Counted from the first letter of the stretch, positions 46,322 through 58,688 are shown. The stretch: 64,000 nucleotides of DNA from Ophiura sarsii (GCA_035610835.1 CM069442.1:3508444-3572443); one strand, 5' to 3'. A program made the numbers and translations. The notes: generated by a model from the letters alone, not told the origin.

Positions 46322-46607
46322 GTGAGCAGAGAACACTCTTCCCCTTAAACTGCAAAATGGTGTATCTTATATTTATTTCATGCACATTATATTTCTTTTT
46401 ACCATAATGTGGATTATCGCCTTATAGATGTATTCATAATTGGCGCATTTACGTCAAAAGAGGGCCGTGCTATCCAACTGAGCATGCTCAGAGCAATTAG
46501 GGCTCCGAAAACGAGGCTAACGATGTAGCTAAAATGAGAGTGATGTAGTTTTTCAATGTGGTGAACTTTGCACTAATCATAAAAAAGCTTCATACTTCTG
46601 AGCTGTT

Positions 46608-46890
46608 CAATATTTTTGGCACTTTTTGGTCAATAATTCAAAAAATAAATCAGATATTCAAAAACACAAAAAAATCTCCTAGAGAATTTTATTAAGTTTA
46701 TAATAAATCTAGAACAACAAAATTTGACAAAATATATTTTAGTTATCTTGACGAAACCTAAAATGGGTCAAAAACCGTGGTTTTTATATTGTTTTTCATA
46801 TTTTCTTTCAAAATGGTCAATTTCATGTTCATGGTTAGATTCACTGGACCCTTTTCTTCAAGAAAATGTATACTTTTATATAGATATGTA
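46608..46890. mobile_element. Remnant of the 62107-62590 MITE family in intron c-d
   Basis: Shares TTTGGCACTTTT, GAATTTTATTAAG, CCTAAAATGGGTCAAAAA, AAATGGTCAATTTCATGTTC and AAGAAAATGTATACTTTTAT with 62255-62525 in the same order. The left part has lost its foldback arm. It ends about 55 bp before exon d, so it occupies the region where the branch point would be expected. Confidence 0.75.
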
Positions 46891-46946
46891 GCACTTTTTG
46901 CTGCTCTTTACAACCTGATGTTGCTTCCCTCATCTCCTCCTTTTAG

Positions 46947-47146
46947 TGAAAGTTCAGGTCCTATTGGAGGCCCAATTGGAGGCGGTGGAGGTGGAGGAGG
47001 CGCAGGTTACGAGACTGGTTCACCTGTATACCAGGCCTTGCAAGCTGAACAGTCAGGTAGCTTTGGTCAATCCAATCCTGGTACGCAGTCACGTTCCTTT
47101 AAGATGCTGCAGCAGATGACTGAGACAGATGCGTCAGACAACTATG
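46947..47146 (+). CDS. PDLIM/Zasp-like: PDZ-LIM gene, exon d: Gly/Gln-rich linker
   Basis: Encodes about 66 residues: ESSGPIGGPIGGGGGGGGAG, then YETGSPVYQALQAEQSGSF and a segment ending MLQQMTETDASDNY. Low-complexity Gly runs are followed by a polar stretch whose SRSFKMLQQM part resembles the SKSFR.L...L segment found before the LIM domain in several PDLIM proteins. The acceptor is CTCCTTTTAG at 46946 and the donor GTAAGG at 47147. The first base completes a Gly codon and one base is left over. Confidence 0.88.
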
Positions 47147-47456
47147 GTAAGGCTAGAAATAGATGTTGTTTGTTTGTTGTTACCCGACTGACCAATCTTC
47201 TCAAACTTTCTGACCAAAACCATATTTTTTTTCAAATACCCAGTCCCCCTATTTTTAAATAAAATCCTTTTTTAACATTTGGGTGACAGTGAGCAAAAAT
47301 CATCAGAAATATTTTAAAGTCAATCAAAGTATCAGAATAGAAAGCTCTTGGTTAGTGTGGTTGATCCATATGAAAACAAGTTTGTATTGCAATGTGTTAA
47401 TCACAGCTTTGATTTGCTCATATAAAATGTTAACAACCAACCAGCCTATCTCCCGT

Positions 47457-47642
47457 CAAATTTTCTGGACCCCTCCTGGTGGGAAAGCTAACAGAGGCAG
47501 AAGACACCTTCAGTATCCAGATACCGTCAAGAATGATATGGGTTTAGATCCTCCAGAGATCCGCCAACTCATGAATGACAGGAAAGTCTGGGCCCAGTAC
47601 GTTGCGATTGCTTCCTCCGTTTCGTCCACGGACGACCAATGA
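47457..47642 (+). pseudogene. C-terminal fragment of a non-LTR retrotransposon protein
   Basis: An open segment with GGKANRGRRHLQYPDTVKND, then MGLDPPEIRQLMNDRKVWAQ and a stop after TDDQ. The arrangement GK..RGR....Y.D..K.D.GL....I..LM.DR..W is typical of the C-terminal tail of LINE reverse-transcriptase proteins, just upstream of the stop. The stop is followed by a short TGATGATGATGATAAA tail, as expected for a LINE 3' end. The rest of the element is missing, which indicates 5' truncation. It is on the same strand as the host gene and is not a host exon. Confidence 0.7.
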
Positions 47643-47867
47643 TGATGATGATAAAGTACATACACGAGCTCTCCATTTAGGAAATATTAGAATTTGTCTT
47701 TGGTTGGAAACAAATCCAGCCAGATATTTTTTCCCCTGAACAACACTTGTATTACTACAACTAATTTAGTTAATATTATTTCTCTATATGAATGCTTGTC
47801 GCTAGAGAGAAATATGGGAAGTAGAACCCTAAGCCTTTAGATGTATTTCCACACTTCGATACCAATT

Positions 47868-47934
47868 GTCCTCGTTAGTTCAGTTGGTAGAGCGTCTGTC
47901 TGGAGTTCAGGAGTTCTCAAGTTTAAATCCCGGA
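47868..47934 (+). mobile_element. tRNA-like SINE head
   Basis: GTTAGTTCAGTTGGTAGAGC is a near-canonical A box region, and CAAGTTTAAATCCC is a weakened B box. The sequence runs on into repeat-like DNA (TTTTTCATTCCTTGCTCACC). The stems are too poor for a functional tRNA. Confidence 0.55.
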
Positions 47935-47990
47935 ATGAATTTTTCATTCCTTGCTCACCACGCTGGAAAGATTGATTATATCATCACTTA

Positions 47991-48877
47991 AGGTGGCTAA
48001 CTCGGCTACGGTGACCGGCAATGATTTGCTTCAAAATAACAGAGGATGTGTATATTGATGAGAAAAGATGATATGCCAAGTTTGAATTTTTTCCAAAAAG
48101 CCGTTTTTGATTTACGGAATTTTTCGTTATTTGAAAACCCATTGACTTAATACAGGAGGCGTAGCCGAATTCCCAAATACTGCCAAATGTCAGAAAACAC
48201 ATAGTTTTGTTAATATTTTTTTCTCTTCTTTAAAATCAATGTATGCTAAAGACTTTTATTTTATTTTGATGCCAAAACACCAAGGTATAACACATTTTTT
48301 TCTCCTCCACAACTGAGTGGTGATTGATGGTTTATTCACTGGGAATGTTAGTACTTTTTCACTATTTTCTAGAAACACTATATTGCCAAACTTTGTGAAT
48401 TTCTGCAGAAAAAACTACTTGTTCAATTTGCACAAACAAGGTGTCATATTAAAGGTAATTAAGTTTAGAAAGTAATCTCGTGAGTTTTTTACTAATTAAG
48501 TGTTTCTAGAACTTTTTACAGCCTTTTGAAAATTTCCCTAAAATCAAAATTGAAAAAAATATTTTTTTTCAAAAAGTAAACACTGTATTTGCAAAAACTC
48601 ACAAGAGAATTTAGGTAATATGCTTATAAATTTATTCCCAAAGTTTCATGGCCATAGCACTTTTCGTTTAGTCTACATAAATTCCAGAAGGTGAAAATTT
48701 AGGGAATTTTCAAAAAATAAAGAAAAACATAAGAAATTTCAAAAATGATTCGAAAGTCCTGAAATAGGTAGAGGAAAGACTTATCTTTACTGTGGTCTCA
48801 GTATAAAGAGTATAGATATAATTGATTTGGTTTTGCAGCAGTTTTTCTGTAGTGGTGTAGGAGCCGAGTTAGCTACC
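47991..48877. mobile_element. Inverted-end element in intron d-e
   Basis: AGGTGGCTAACTCGGCT at the left end and AGCCGAGTTAGCTACCT at the right are inverted with one mismatch. The 887-bp body is AT-rich with no recognised coding. The flanks do not show an obvious target duplication. Confidence 0.6.
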
Positions 48878-48973
48878 TATTTCATAAGTTAATCACAGTT
48901 TGAATCAATTGTGTGACTTAAACAGAAAACAAAACATGTTGACTCATCTTTTATTAATTCACTTCTCTCTCAG

Positions 48974-49145
48974 GATCCCCACCGCCACAACCACCACAGA
49001 ACCAAGGCTTTGCTCAGCAACCACCGGCACAGAACCGTGCAGCGGGCACACGTAGCGTCAAACCACCAGCGGCGAAGCAAGGTGGTGGGGGAAACAAACC
49101 AGACTCTACACTACCCATGTGTGAGGGTTGCAATAGGGCCATTGT
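48974..49145 (+). CDS. PDLIM/Zasp-like: PDZ-LIM gene, exon e: Pro/Gln-rich linker and start of the LIM domain
   Basis: Encodes about 57 residues: SPPPQPPQNQGFAQQPPAQN, a basic Gly/Lys stretch, then DSTLPMCEGCNRAI with the splice falling inside the next Val codon. CEGC supplies the first two zinc ligands of the LIM domain. MC..C...I(V/I)G is the usual opening of the ALP-type LIM. The acceptor is CTCTCTCAG at 48973 and the donor GTAAGT at 49146. It completes a Gly codon and leaves two bases. The following intron (12.8 kb) is filled with minisatellites. Confidence 0.92.
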
Positions 49146-49596
49146 GTAAGTGGTGTGGAAACACACAACCATGTGTGCGCTTTGTGTGCTCATTTTGTGT
49201 ACTGTGTGCAGTGCTGTGTTATTCACACAACTATGTGTGCCTTTTATGCATTGTTTGCAGTGCATTATTGTACCCAACAATGTGTGACCCCACCCCATCT
49301 GTCTGTGCAGGTTTTTATATGTTGTGCACACAATATTGTGTGCATTATATGTGTGCAGTGTATATATTTTATGCAATCCGTAGTTGAGTACCCATCAATG
49401 TGTATTACTGCACATCCTTAATTATTTTCAAGTTATGTGCACTATCATTTTGTCAAGCGCTGTGGTACCATTGTATAATGTATAAGAGAGCTATATAAAT
49501 TCTCATTGTTATGTTTATGTTATGTTTATCATTTGTGTGTTTTATTCACTGTGTGCAGTGTTCAGTTCTGTTTGTTTGTTGTGTGCAGTACGTGTC
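49146..49596. repeat. Diverged GTGTGCAGTG-rich start of the intronic repeat region
   Basis: Loose iterations of ACACAACNATGTGTG, TTTTGTGTACTGTGTGCAGT and similar phrases, decaying relatives of the 63-bp array that follows. The segment around 49463-49500 (AAGCGCTGTGGTACCATTGT, GAGAGCTATATAAATTC) looks like a SINE 3' end. Reading frames here are chance. Confidence 0.55.
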
Positions 49597-50500
49597 TTGT
49601 TATACACCCAGCCCTACGTGCACTTCATACATTGAGTGCAGTATTGTGTATACAATGCCTTGTTATACACCCAGCCCTACGTGCACTTCATACATTGAGT
49701 GCAGTATTGTGTATACAATGCCTTGTTATACACCCAGCCATACGTGCACTTCATACATTGAGTGCAGTATTATGTATACAATGTCTTGTTATACACCCAG
49801 CCCTACGTGCACTTCATACATTGAGTGCAGTATTGTGTATACAATGCCTTGTTATACACCCAGCCATACGTGCACTTCATACATTGAGTGCAGTATTGTG
49901 TATACAATGCCTTGTTATACACCCAGCCATACGTGCACTTCATACATTGAGTGCAGTATTGTGTATACAATGCCTTGTTATACACCCAGCCATACGTGCA
50001 CTTCATACATTGAGTGCGGTATTGTGTATACAATGCCTTGTTATACACCCAGCCCTACGTGCACTTCATACATTGAGTGCAGTATTGTGTATACAATGCC
50101 TTGTTATACACCCAGCCATACGTGCACTTCATACATTGAGTGCGGTATTGTGTATACAATGCCTTGTTATACACCCACCCCTACGTGCACTATATACATT
50201 GAGTGCGGTATTGTGTATACAATGCCTTGTTATACATCCACCCCTACGTGCACTTCATACATTGAGTGCGGTATTGTGTATACAATGCCTTGTTATACAC
50301 CCAGCCATACGTGCACTTCATACATTGAGTGCGGTATTGTGTATACAATGCCTTGTTATACACCCACCCCTACGTGCACTATATACATTGAGTGCGGTAT
50401 TGTGTATACAATGCCTTGTTATACATCCACCCCTACGAGCACTTCATACATTGAGTGTGGTATTGTGTATATACAATGCCTTGTTATACACACACCCCTA
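49597..50500. repeat. Minisatellite, about 14 x 63 bp
   Basis: Units begin GCCTTGTTATACACCCAGCC and contain CACTTCATACATTGAGTGC and ATTGTGTATACAAT. Variant sites (CCC/CCA, AGT/GGT) are shared by neighbouring units. 63 is divisible by three and the unit has no stop in two + frames, so two long false ORFs (335 and 332 codons) cover it. Confidence 0.95.
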
Positions 50501-50804
50501 CATAAATAGTTGAGTACCAACCCATGTGAGGACCCGTATTAAAACATGTATAAAAAGTGTATAGAAATTACAGACAATCTGGGGACATTTTTTTACAATT
50601 TTAACCATACATATAGGGTCTTTTGTATGGTATGTGTATTGACGTTTAAGGGAGGACCATACATACCTTAGGGGGTGAGGACCCTCCTATACGTTTTTAT
50701 GCATAAAAAAAGGGAGGACGTCAAAAAAGGTCCTCACATTGGTCTTTTGTTCTCACATTGCTGGCTGGTAGGGACAAAGGTCCTCGGATTGGCCGGTTCA
50801 CCAT
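50501..50804. other. Spacer between two related minisatellites
   Basis: Non-repetitive apart from GGGAGGAC and AAGGTCCTC phrases repeated near 50650-50790. No gene. Confidence 0.5.
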
Positions 50805-51690
50805 TACATGCACTTCATACATTGAGTGCGGTATTGTGTTTACAATGCTACACCCAGCCATATGGGCACTTCATACATTGAGTGCGGTATTGTGTATACA
50901 ATGCTACACCCAGCCATATGGGCACTTCATACATTGAGTGCGGTATTGTGTTTACAATGCTACACCCAGCCATATGGGCACTTCATACATTGAGTGCGGT
51001 ATTGTGTTTACAATGCTACACCCAGCCATATGGGCACTTCATACATTGAGTGCGGTATTGTGTTTACAATGCTACACCCAGCCATATGGGCACTTCATAC
51101 ATTGAGTGCGGTATTGTGTATACAATGCTACACCCAGCCATATGAGCACTTCATACATTGAGTGTGGTATTGTGTATACAATGCTACACCCAGCCATATG
51201 GGCACTTCATACATTGAGTGCGGTATTGTGTTTACAATGCTACACCCAGCCATATGGGCACTTCATACATTGAGTGCGGTATTGTGTTTACAATGCTACA
51301 CCCAGCCATATGGGCACTTCATACATTGAGTGCGGTATTGTGTATACAATACTACACCCAGCCATATGGGCACTTCATACATTGAGTGTGGTATTGTGTA
51401 TACAATACTACACCCAGCCATATAGGCACTTCATACATTGAGTGTGGTATTGTGTATACAATACTACACCCAGCCATATGGGCACTTCATACATTGAGTG
51501 TGGGGGTGTGTATACAATACTACACCCAGCCATATAGGCACTTCATACATTGAGTGTGGTATTGTGTATACAATGCTACACCCAGCCATATGGGCACTTC
51601 ATACATTGAGTGTGGTATTGTGTATACAATACTACACCCAGCCATATGGGCACTTCATACATTGAGTGTGGTATTGTGTATACAATGCCT
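50805..51690. repeat. Minisatellite, about 16 x 56 bp, related to the 63-bp array
   Basis: Units GCTACACCCAGCCATATGGG, then CACTTCATACATTGAGTG and a variable GGTATTGTGTWTACAAT. They align to the 63-bp unit but lack seven bases near CTTGTTAT. The last unit reverts to GCCTTGTG, showing the link between the two forms. Confidence 0.95.
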
Positions 51691-51982
51691 TGTGTGACTA
51701 TCTGTGTTTGCTTTTTGTGTGTGTTTGAGTTGTGTGATTTTTGTATTGATGTGACACAATGGTGGGGTGTGTTTGTTTAATGTGCAGTAACTCTAACCCT
51801 CCAAGGCATAAGAAAAACGGGTCAAATCAGGGGGTAACCCCTCCACTGGTGCCTGGTCGCCAGTGTAGCAGTCCCGACACTATGTAATTGAGCCAAGGAG
51901 TCGGCTTCGAAAATGTCAAGATTTTGGTCCGCATATATGATAGTTCACCTGGAAATAGAGTGGGAAGTTGGGAAGTGCGCGC

Positions 51983-52790
51983 TACCGGCACTAGTAGTGT
52001 TTTGTAGTACTCAGGGACGATAGGGTGTGCTACCGGCACTAGTAGTGTAATGTAGTACTCAGGGGACGTTAGGGTTGGGGAAGTGCGCGCTATCGGCACT
52101 AGTAGTGTGATGTAGTACTCTGGGACGTTAGGGTTCTCGCTACCGGTACTAGTGTTTTGTAGTACTCAGGGACGATAGGGCGTGGTACCGGCACTAGTAG
52201 TGTGATGTAGTACTCAGGGGACGTTAGGGTTAGGGAAGTGTGCGCTACCGGCACTTGTAGTGTAATGTAGTACTCGGGACGTTAGGGTTGGGGAAGTGCG
52301 CGCTACCGGTACTAGTAGTGTGATGTAGTACTCAGGGACGTTAGGGTTCTCGCTACCGGTACTAGTGTTTTGTAGTACTCAGGGACGATAGGGCGTGGTA
52401 CCGGCACTAGTAGTGTGATGTAGTACTCAGGGGACGTTAGGGTTGGGGAAGTGCGCGCTACCGGTACTAGTAGTGTGATGTAGTACTCAGGGACATTAGG
52501 GTTCTCGCTACCGGTACTAGTGTTTTGTAGTACTCAGGGACGATAGGGCGTGGTACCGGCACTAGTAGTGTGATGTAGTACTCAGGGGACGTTAGGGTTA
52601 GGGAAGTGCGCGCTACCGGTACTAGTAGTGTGATGTAGTACTCAGGGACGTTAGGGTTGGGGAAGTGCGCGCTACCGGTACTAGTAGTGTGATGTAGTAC
52701 TCAGGGATGTTATGTTAGGGTGCGCTACCGGCACTAGTGCGATGTAGTACTCAGGGGCGTTAAGGTTCGCGCTACCGGCACTAGTAGTGT
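51983..52790. repeat. Higher-order tandem repeat, three monomer types
   Basis: About 16 monomers of 46-60 bp starting CTACCGGNACTAGT and containing GATGTAGTACTCAGGG. Three types differ in their ends (A: GACGTTAGGGTTCTCG; B: TGTTTTGTAG and GATAGGGCGTGG; C: GGGACGTTAGGGTTGGGGAA). An A-B-C order of about 155 bp recurs three times between about 52089 and 52612, with an extra C-type unit after the first round. Confidence 0.85.
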
Positions 52791-54397
52791 AAAAAATAAA
52801 ATACATTGAACAATTATTTGAATTTCAATCAGGCTACAACATTTTGCATTCATTTGTCAATGTTTCTTCAATCAAAGGCATATTTGATAATTGACATAAC
52901 CTCATTGTACAATCATTAAATCCCCAACACATATCTCATGGGGATACTTGAATACATCTCATAATACCAGTGGTTTTAATATTGTGGTTATTCATGGCAT
53001 TTTATGAATGTAGTTCCGTTCCGTGACGCAATGAAACCTGGTAGTTAAACCGGGCAGTATTGATTTGAACAAAAGAATTTGTGCTAATAATACATTTATG
53101 TAGAATGTATGGTTTCTATGCTTGACATTCAGTCACACAAATACTTAGAATAGGTGATTGGTTGGTTGGCCATCAAATATTTGTGTGGTTTCCGCATTCT
53201 AATTCTGACATAAGCAAGTGTGTTGATACAACCAAATGATGATTGGAATAGGTGTACCCTGGTGTAGGTTCATGATTAACTTGACCTGAATTCTATTGTC
53301 TAGAAACAAGTGGAAAGACATTTGACTCCATTCTCAAACAAGATACATGTATGTTTGTTTACATTTTATTATTAACCCAATTCCTTTTGTTTACCTGTTT
53401 GTATTCAGTCACATGTACCTGAAATTGAGTTCAAATGGAGTTAGTGTTGTTGAGTGGATATTTCTATACAAAAAATATTTGCTCTGATTTTTATAAACAT
53501 AGGTGATTTTTTTCTGAATGGACTGGTTTAATACATTTTTATGTCTCAAAAGTATTCATACGCTCTCCCCAATTTAATCAAATAACATTTAATCAGATAT
53601 AAAAGAATTATGCATTACTGAGTCAAAGTTGAACTGATCTTGTAAGATTAAATTGTATAATCGCCTTGCTACAAATTGTCACCGCCAACATATAGGCACA
53701 CATCTGGCCATTGAGAGATATGATGGTTTGAAGATGAAATAATGAAATTGTTTAGACATGTATTCCCTATTAAGATGGCTTCCTAAAGGAACGAGTGCCT
53801 ACCGATTAAAATACAACATTTGTTTCTATGGAAACATGTTACTATATAAAACAGGATGTCATAATGTGGTTGTGTCAGGGCGATTAGCCTCCAGTTTTCA
53901 CAAAAAAAGCCCCTCATAAACATGATGGCTATGGCAAAATGTACTAAAGGGGCGATTTTTGGCAGAATTTGCTAAACATATTTTAAACCCTAGGTTGTGT
54001 TTACCAATTGATGGAAGATAGAGCAATGGTTCAAAAATTAAGGGTCCCAAGTTCTGATGAATGTCTTGGTAGAGGGTGTGGGGGTGTGAGTGTGTGGGGG
54101 TTTGAGTGTGTGGGGGGGGGGGAGTGATGTGACTCAATTTTATGTTTTCTTTTTGAAAAATTTAAAATTGTTATTCCCTTCGGAATGAAGTATGTTTGTG
54201 TTGTGTTGCACAGTAGTTCTGTATATTTGTATCCTCGCTATGTTCTTTTGCTGTTCTCAAGTCAGATATTAAAAACACCTGGTATTACTTGGATATATAT
54301 TGTTACAGCCATGAACAACAAAGCTGTAGGGTGAGATCATTGACTTGATGAAGCATAATAGACCAGTGTAGTGTTCTAATGTTGCTGCTCATGTTAC
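52791..54397. other. Intronic stretch, no gene seen
   Basis: Mostly unique-looking AT-rich DNA. A G-rich TGTGGGGG patch lies near 54070-54122. Only short reading frames without recognisable content. Confidence 0.5.
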
Positions 54398-55117
54398 TAG
54401 TCTCCAGTCAAACCTAAAATTAGACAGTTGCATGATTATCAGGCCTTCACGTTTGAGGCGTGCGATCGCACGCCATCGCACGCCTGAAATGGTTTCGAGA
54501 AGAGCGATTTATCGCACGCCTAAAAAAAAGGGGGGAAAAAAAGATTTTTTTAATATTACTTTTTACATTTACTTTTTTTCACATTTTCCGAGTCCAAAAC
54601 AGGACCTTTAGATGACCCATATTTGAACCTAAATAACCCACATAATACCTCATGACCCACACCATAGGAATAGTAACTCATAACCCAAAGATCCTATACT
54701 AAAATAGTACTATACTATCTTGCTGTATTAACTGATAATTTACTGAATTGAGGTGGGCTTATGCTTGTGATATCATCAGCAGATGTATATTATCAAATCT
54801 ATTCCATTACCTGTAAAGTTGCAGGGATCCTGTCCATCTTATCTAGTGAAGCCTCTTTGTTTTTTGTAATACTATACTAAGCATAGATGGGGCAATGATG
54901 GTTGTGGCCACCCAAAATAAGCATTCTCTCAAGAGTAATCGAAAAGATAGCATGGTCATAAAACAGCACACCTAATTTTTTTGAGGAGTGCAATTTATGG
55001 CACACCTACAGCACACCTCAATGTTTTGAGGAGTGCGATTTAAAGCACACCTTCAATTTTCAAACGTGAAGGCCTGATTATGGTAAATGCTTGAAACATG
55101 GCAGTATTGGAGACTAG
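54398..55117. mobile_element. Outer inverted pair around a nested element
   Basis: ACTAGTCTCCA at about 54397-54407 is mirrored by TGGAGACTAGT at about 55108-55118, with CATG just outside on both sides. This suggests an older element into which the 54440-55076 element inserted. The outer arms are short. Confidence 0.4.
54440..55076. mobile_element. Inverted-end element with CAGGCCTTCACG tips
   Basis: Perfect inverted tips CAGGCCTTCACGTTTGA at both ends of a 637-bp body, flanked by ATTAT on both sides (54435-54439 and 55077-55081). The CA...TG tip form suggests a hAT-like element, but an 8-bp duplication is not apparent. The interior repeats GTGCGAT and GCACACCT motifs. The 18-bp perfect palindrome GGCGTGCGATCGCACGCC lies at 54457-54474. 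Confidence 0.65.
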
Positions 55118-55118
55118 T

Positions 55119-58100
55119 TCATGAGTAATGATGAATTAGATTTTTAAAAGATCCCATAACCTTTTCTTTAATAAGTAACACATTAATTTTCATCTACCAG
55201 ACCAGTACCAGACATAATGGCCAAATGGTAACAAGAGCATGTGTTGAGGATTCGCTTGAAAACGTATTGATAAGCTATTTTCTTGAATCTTGATGGTAAC
55301 ATCAAATACCTTACTTCAGAGGAACTTTTCATCCCTTCCCCTCCACAGTTCCCCAGAAACCCACAAACAACCCACAAGTCATCGGGCAAATCATCCTATC
55401 CAAGAAGCACAATATGCCAACCAAGAACATAAAAAACACTCGCATTCAGCATAAAAAATGGGACTAATGGTTCCCTCAACCTGGACATTTTCTTAGAATA
55501 TAACTTTGATCCTCTTATCGGACCATTATCTCAGCATTTTTGTATGTTGTTGATTGGAATTAAGAGAATCAGAACAAAAAAAACAAAAAAAGGAATTTTT
55601 GTGGAAAGATATTTTCATGATTTTATTGTCAAGAGTAAAATGAATTATTTCTAGTCATTTAGCATCCCAAAAAACAACAACATTAAAATACCCATTACCC
55701 CCTCCCACTCCCTCCACACATCCAGTTATCCATCCCACAATCCTTTGCAATACCTAACAGGAAGCAGACCGCACCAATTTGGCTTAGTTTGTGTAATCTC
55801 TATGTGTATTGTCTTGTACTCTTGTATGTTCACCTACCTTTTACATGTTTGTTCGCATGCTTGCCTTGTTGACATCCATCCAATAGAGGACAATGCGTGC
55901 ATGTCAATCCGCCGGACGAGGAACGACCAAAATGGAAGTGCGTATTACATTGTTGTAGTCAGGTGTTGCCAAAAGTGTCCATTCTGTATCCAACTGAATT
56001 GTGGGCATGGGTAAACCAATTTGTATTTTGTAAGATGACATTTTTCACACATTCATTTTTTCAGTCTAAAAGAAATTATATTTGTGTATTTTGAAACGTT
56101 TCAGGTTCAACAAAAGTATTGAAAATATTGTGAAAAATGTATAAACATTTTACTTCCATAAAAACTTAGGTCGCAAATATTAGGGAGAATATCAGATCGT
56201 GTATGGAAAAATGAAATTGGACTACTTTTCCCCATATTTTTGCTATTGAGTCGGACCTTTTGGCAACACTTTTTGTAACATCTGCGTGTAAAAACATTTC
56301 ATTCAACATTTATCATCATATGTCATGATCATTTTCCATTTTGTGTTATGGTTGGGATTCTGAAGGAGCTTATTTGGAAGTAGTTGGATTTTCCCCATCC
56401 TCTTCTGCGCTTTTGTCTAAAATGTGCAATGTTTGAATAGGCGACGAAAAACCCACCCTGTTTTACGTGTAGGCGACCTCTCAGGTTGGGTCGGATCGGG
56501 TCAGTTGGGCAGGCTCCCCCTCCCTCCTCCTTACACACAAAATATGTTAACACAAATTAAAAGAAATCCCCCATAATTTGCATATGAAAATTTGTTTCCA
56601 GATTTTCTAAAAAAACAAATTGGTTCGGTAGGGCCCGTAGCACAGGGGTTTTCCCGTCGACCTAATGCCAATTTATATTCCTTTGATCATGCATTTATAT
56701 GATCATGCATCTATTCATCATACATAGACCATTTCAAAAACAATTAAATGGTGCTATCACACTGGTGCTTAATAATACTTTGGTTCCAATTATATAACTA
56801 TGGATGTATAAATGTTTGGAACCAACCAATTTGACCTTAGTTTTTGCACTTTCTGAAAACTTTGATTTGAGGGTTTTAGTTATTATTTAGCAGTGCAAGA
56901 GAGCTAACAAGGAAGAATTGTGGATTCTGTACAGAATAAGATATCACTGGATTTGAGGCAGCTATGCTACACTAATAAATACAGATGGGTGCCATTAATG
57001 AGCTGCAGATAATAATGAAGCTTAACATATGTGCTATGCCTTCAGGCTTAATGATGATGACTGCCTGCCATAGGTTTAAGGGTACATGATGAAAAAATCA
57101 ATTTGATCTTTAAGGGTACATGTGAGACCTTAATTTTTCTGAAACAGATCCTGGTAACTGAAGAGAATTTTAAAAAAAAGTTCTCATGGGTTCTTGAAAT
57201 AAAAGCATATTGTATAAAAGATAACAAACATTTTGCTTTATGATAATCCAATACAAATAAAATCGTTTTTATGATGCATCTCTTTTAAAAGAATGCTTAT
57301 GAAACTTTCCTGACTGCTTTATCAACCAAGCCAATTAAATTGTGTTGACAAATGACTGTGAAAGTTTAAATCTTTTATGAAAAAAATGTTAATGCAACAC
57401 TTTAAAACCAAAAGCAATCTTAAAAGAACTACAAAAATAATCGAAAAACAAAAGGAAAGTGAACTTTATAACAAAAGTTTTAAAAAATAGAAGTGAATTT
57501 TCAAAGCTTTAAAAATAAAATATAAGTGAAGTGAATAAGATGCACCATCCCAAAGATGGATCGTCTGTCAGTATATGCTGTCCGCCATTTAACAGCTGTC
57601 ATGGCAAGTCTGCCAATGGAACCCTGGATGTCATATGGCCAAGATACTTTGTGAGGTGATATTTTTGCAAGACAATTTTTTTAAATTTAAACTTTTTGGA
57701 AATACATGTATAAAATTGAAACCTTTGAAAGTATTTTCTAGGAATTCAATGGCATTTTTTCTTAATTAAATTTATTATTTTTGATTATTTTTAGATGAGA
57801 TATTTCTATAGATATATTTTTGTTTCTATATAAAATTATTTGCTTTTGTAAAAAACTTCCCTTTTGTGCAATCCTTTCACATGAGTTAATTCTTTAATTT
57901 TCAGTTGTTAATATGTTTATTGTTTATTATGTAACTAGCTAATTACTTAACCAATCAACCATTTAATGTTTTCATTTATTTATTTATTTATTTGCTTTTC
58001 ATTTTTTCATTTTTATTTTTATTTATTTATTATTTATTATTTTGTTATTTATCTTTTTATTTTTAAAATTTTAAAATTTTTAAAAATTTATATTACCTTG

Positions 58101-58684
58101 TTTTAAATCTATTTATTACACAAAATTGTGTATATAGTAGGATATGGCATATCTATCAACACCATTGGCATCAACACATTAGGCCTATAGATAATGATTT
58201 TGAGAGCTGCAGTTTTAAAACATTTAAAAAGTGAACTTTTTGTATTTTGTAAAAGGACACAATCCAATCAGAGAACCAATGTGAACTCTGCAAAGAGTAC
58301 AGAAGTTGTCCCACCCTGACCTTCTCCTTCCCGCCCACGTACACCATCAAAGTTGATATACAGTCCCGTCTCCTCCCACACATGACACGTATACCTATTA
58401 TACATCATACAGTATTATGTGTGTACATCGGCTCTAGTTACCTTCTATTCCATTATGTGAACCCTTCCAGCATGCTGGATTAGAACTATTAATTCTATAA
58501 TATCAGAGGTCATCCGGCTTGTAACTCTACCAATGGTTACTTCTAGAATTATTTTTTAAGACAACATGTATTTACTGGCTGCGTAATGGGTTGGCAAATC
58601 ATTGTGTATCCGTATGGTACATTAATGGGTGGCCGTGTTTACATTGAATGAAGTTCACACTATCATGAACAAGTATTTTTGAAC
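55119..58684. other. Intronic stretch, no gene seen
   Basis: Contains a strongly AT-rich, TTTA/TTAT-rich patch at about 57960-58100 and several short open frames with no recognisable motif. Nothing here is supported as an exon. Confidence 0.5.
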
Positions 58685-58688
58685 TTAA

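Noticed and set aside
47283..47456. Additional host exon upstream of the LINE fragment
   Set aside because: It is in frame with the LINE C-terminus but has no acceptor/donor pair, and exons d and e already join in phase without it.
49506..50513. Overlapping 335- and 332-codon + strand ORFs
   Set aside because: Both are produced by a stop-free 63-bp unit whose length is a multiple of three. The sequence continues as a 56-bp array with no frame kept.
51983..52790. Interstitial telomere array because of repeated GTTAGGGTT
   Set aside because: TTAGGG occurs at most once per 46-60-bp monomer and is not in tandem.
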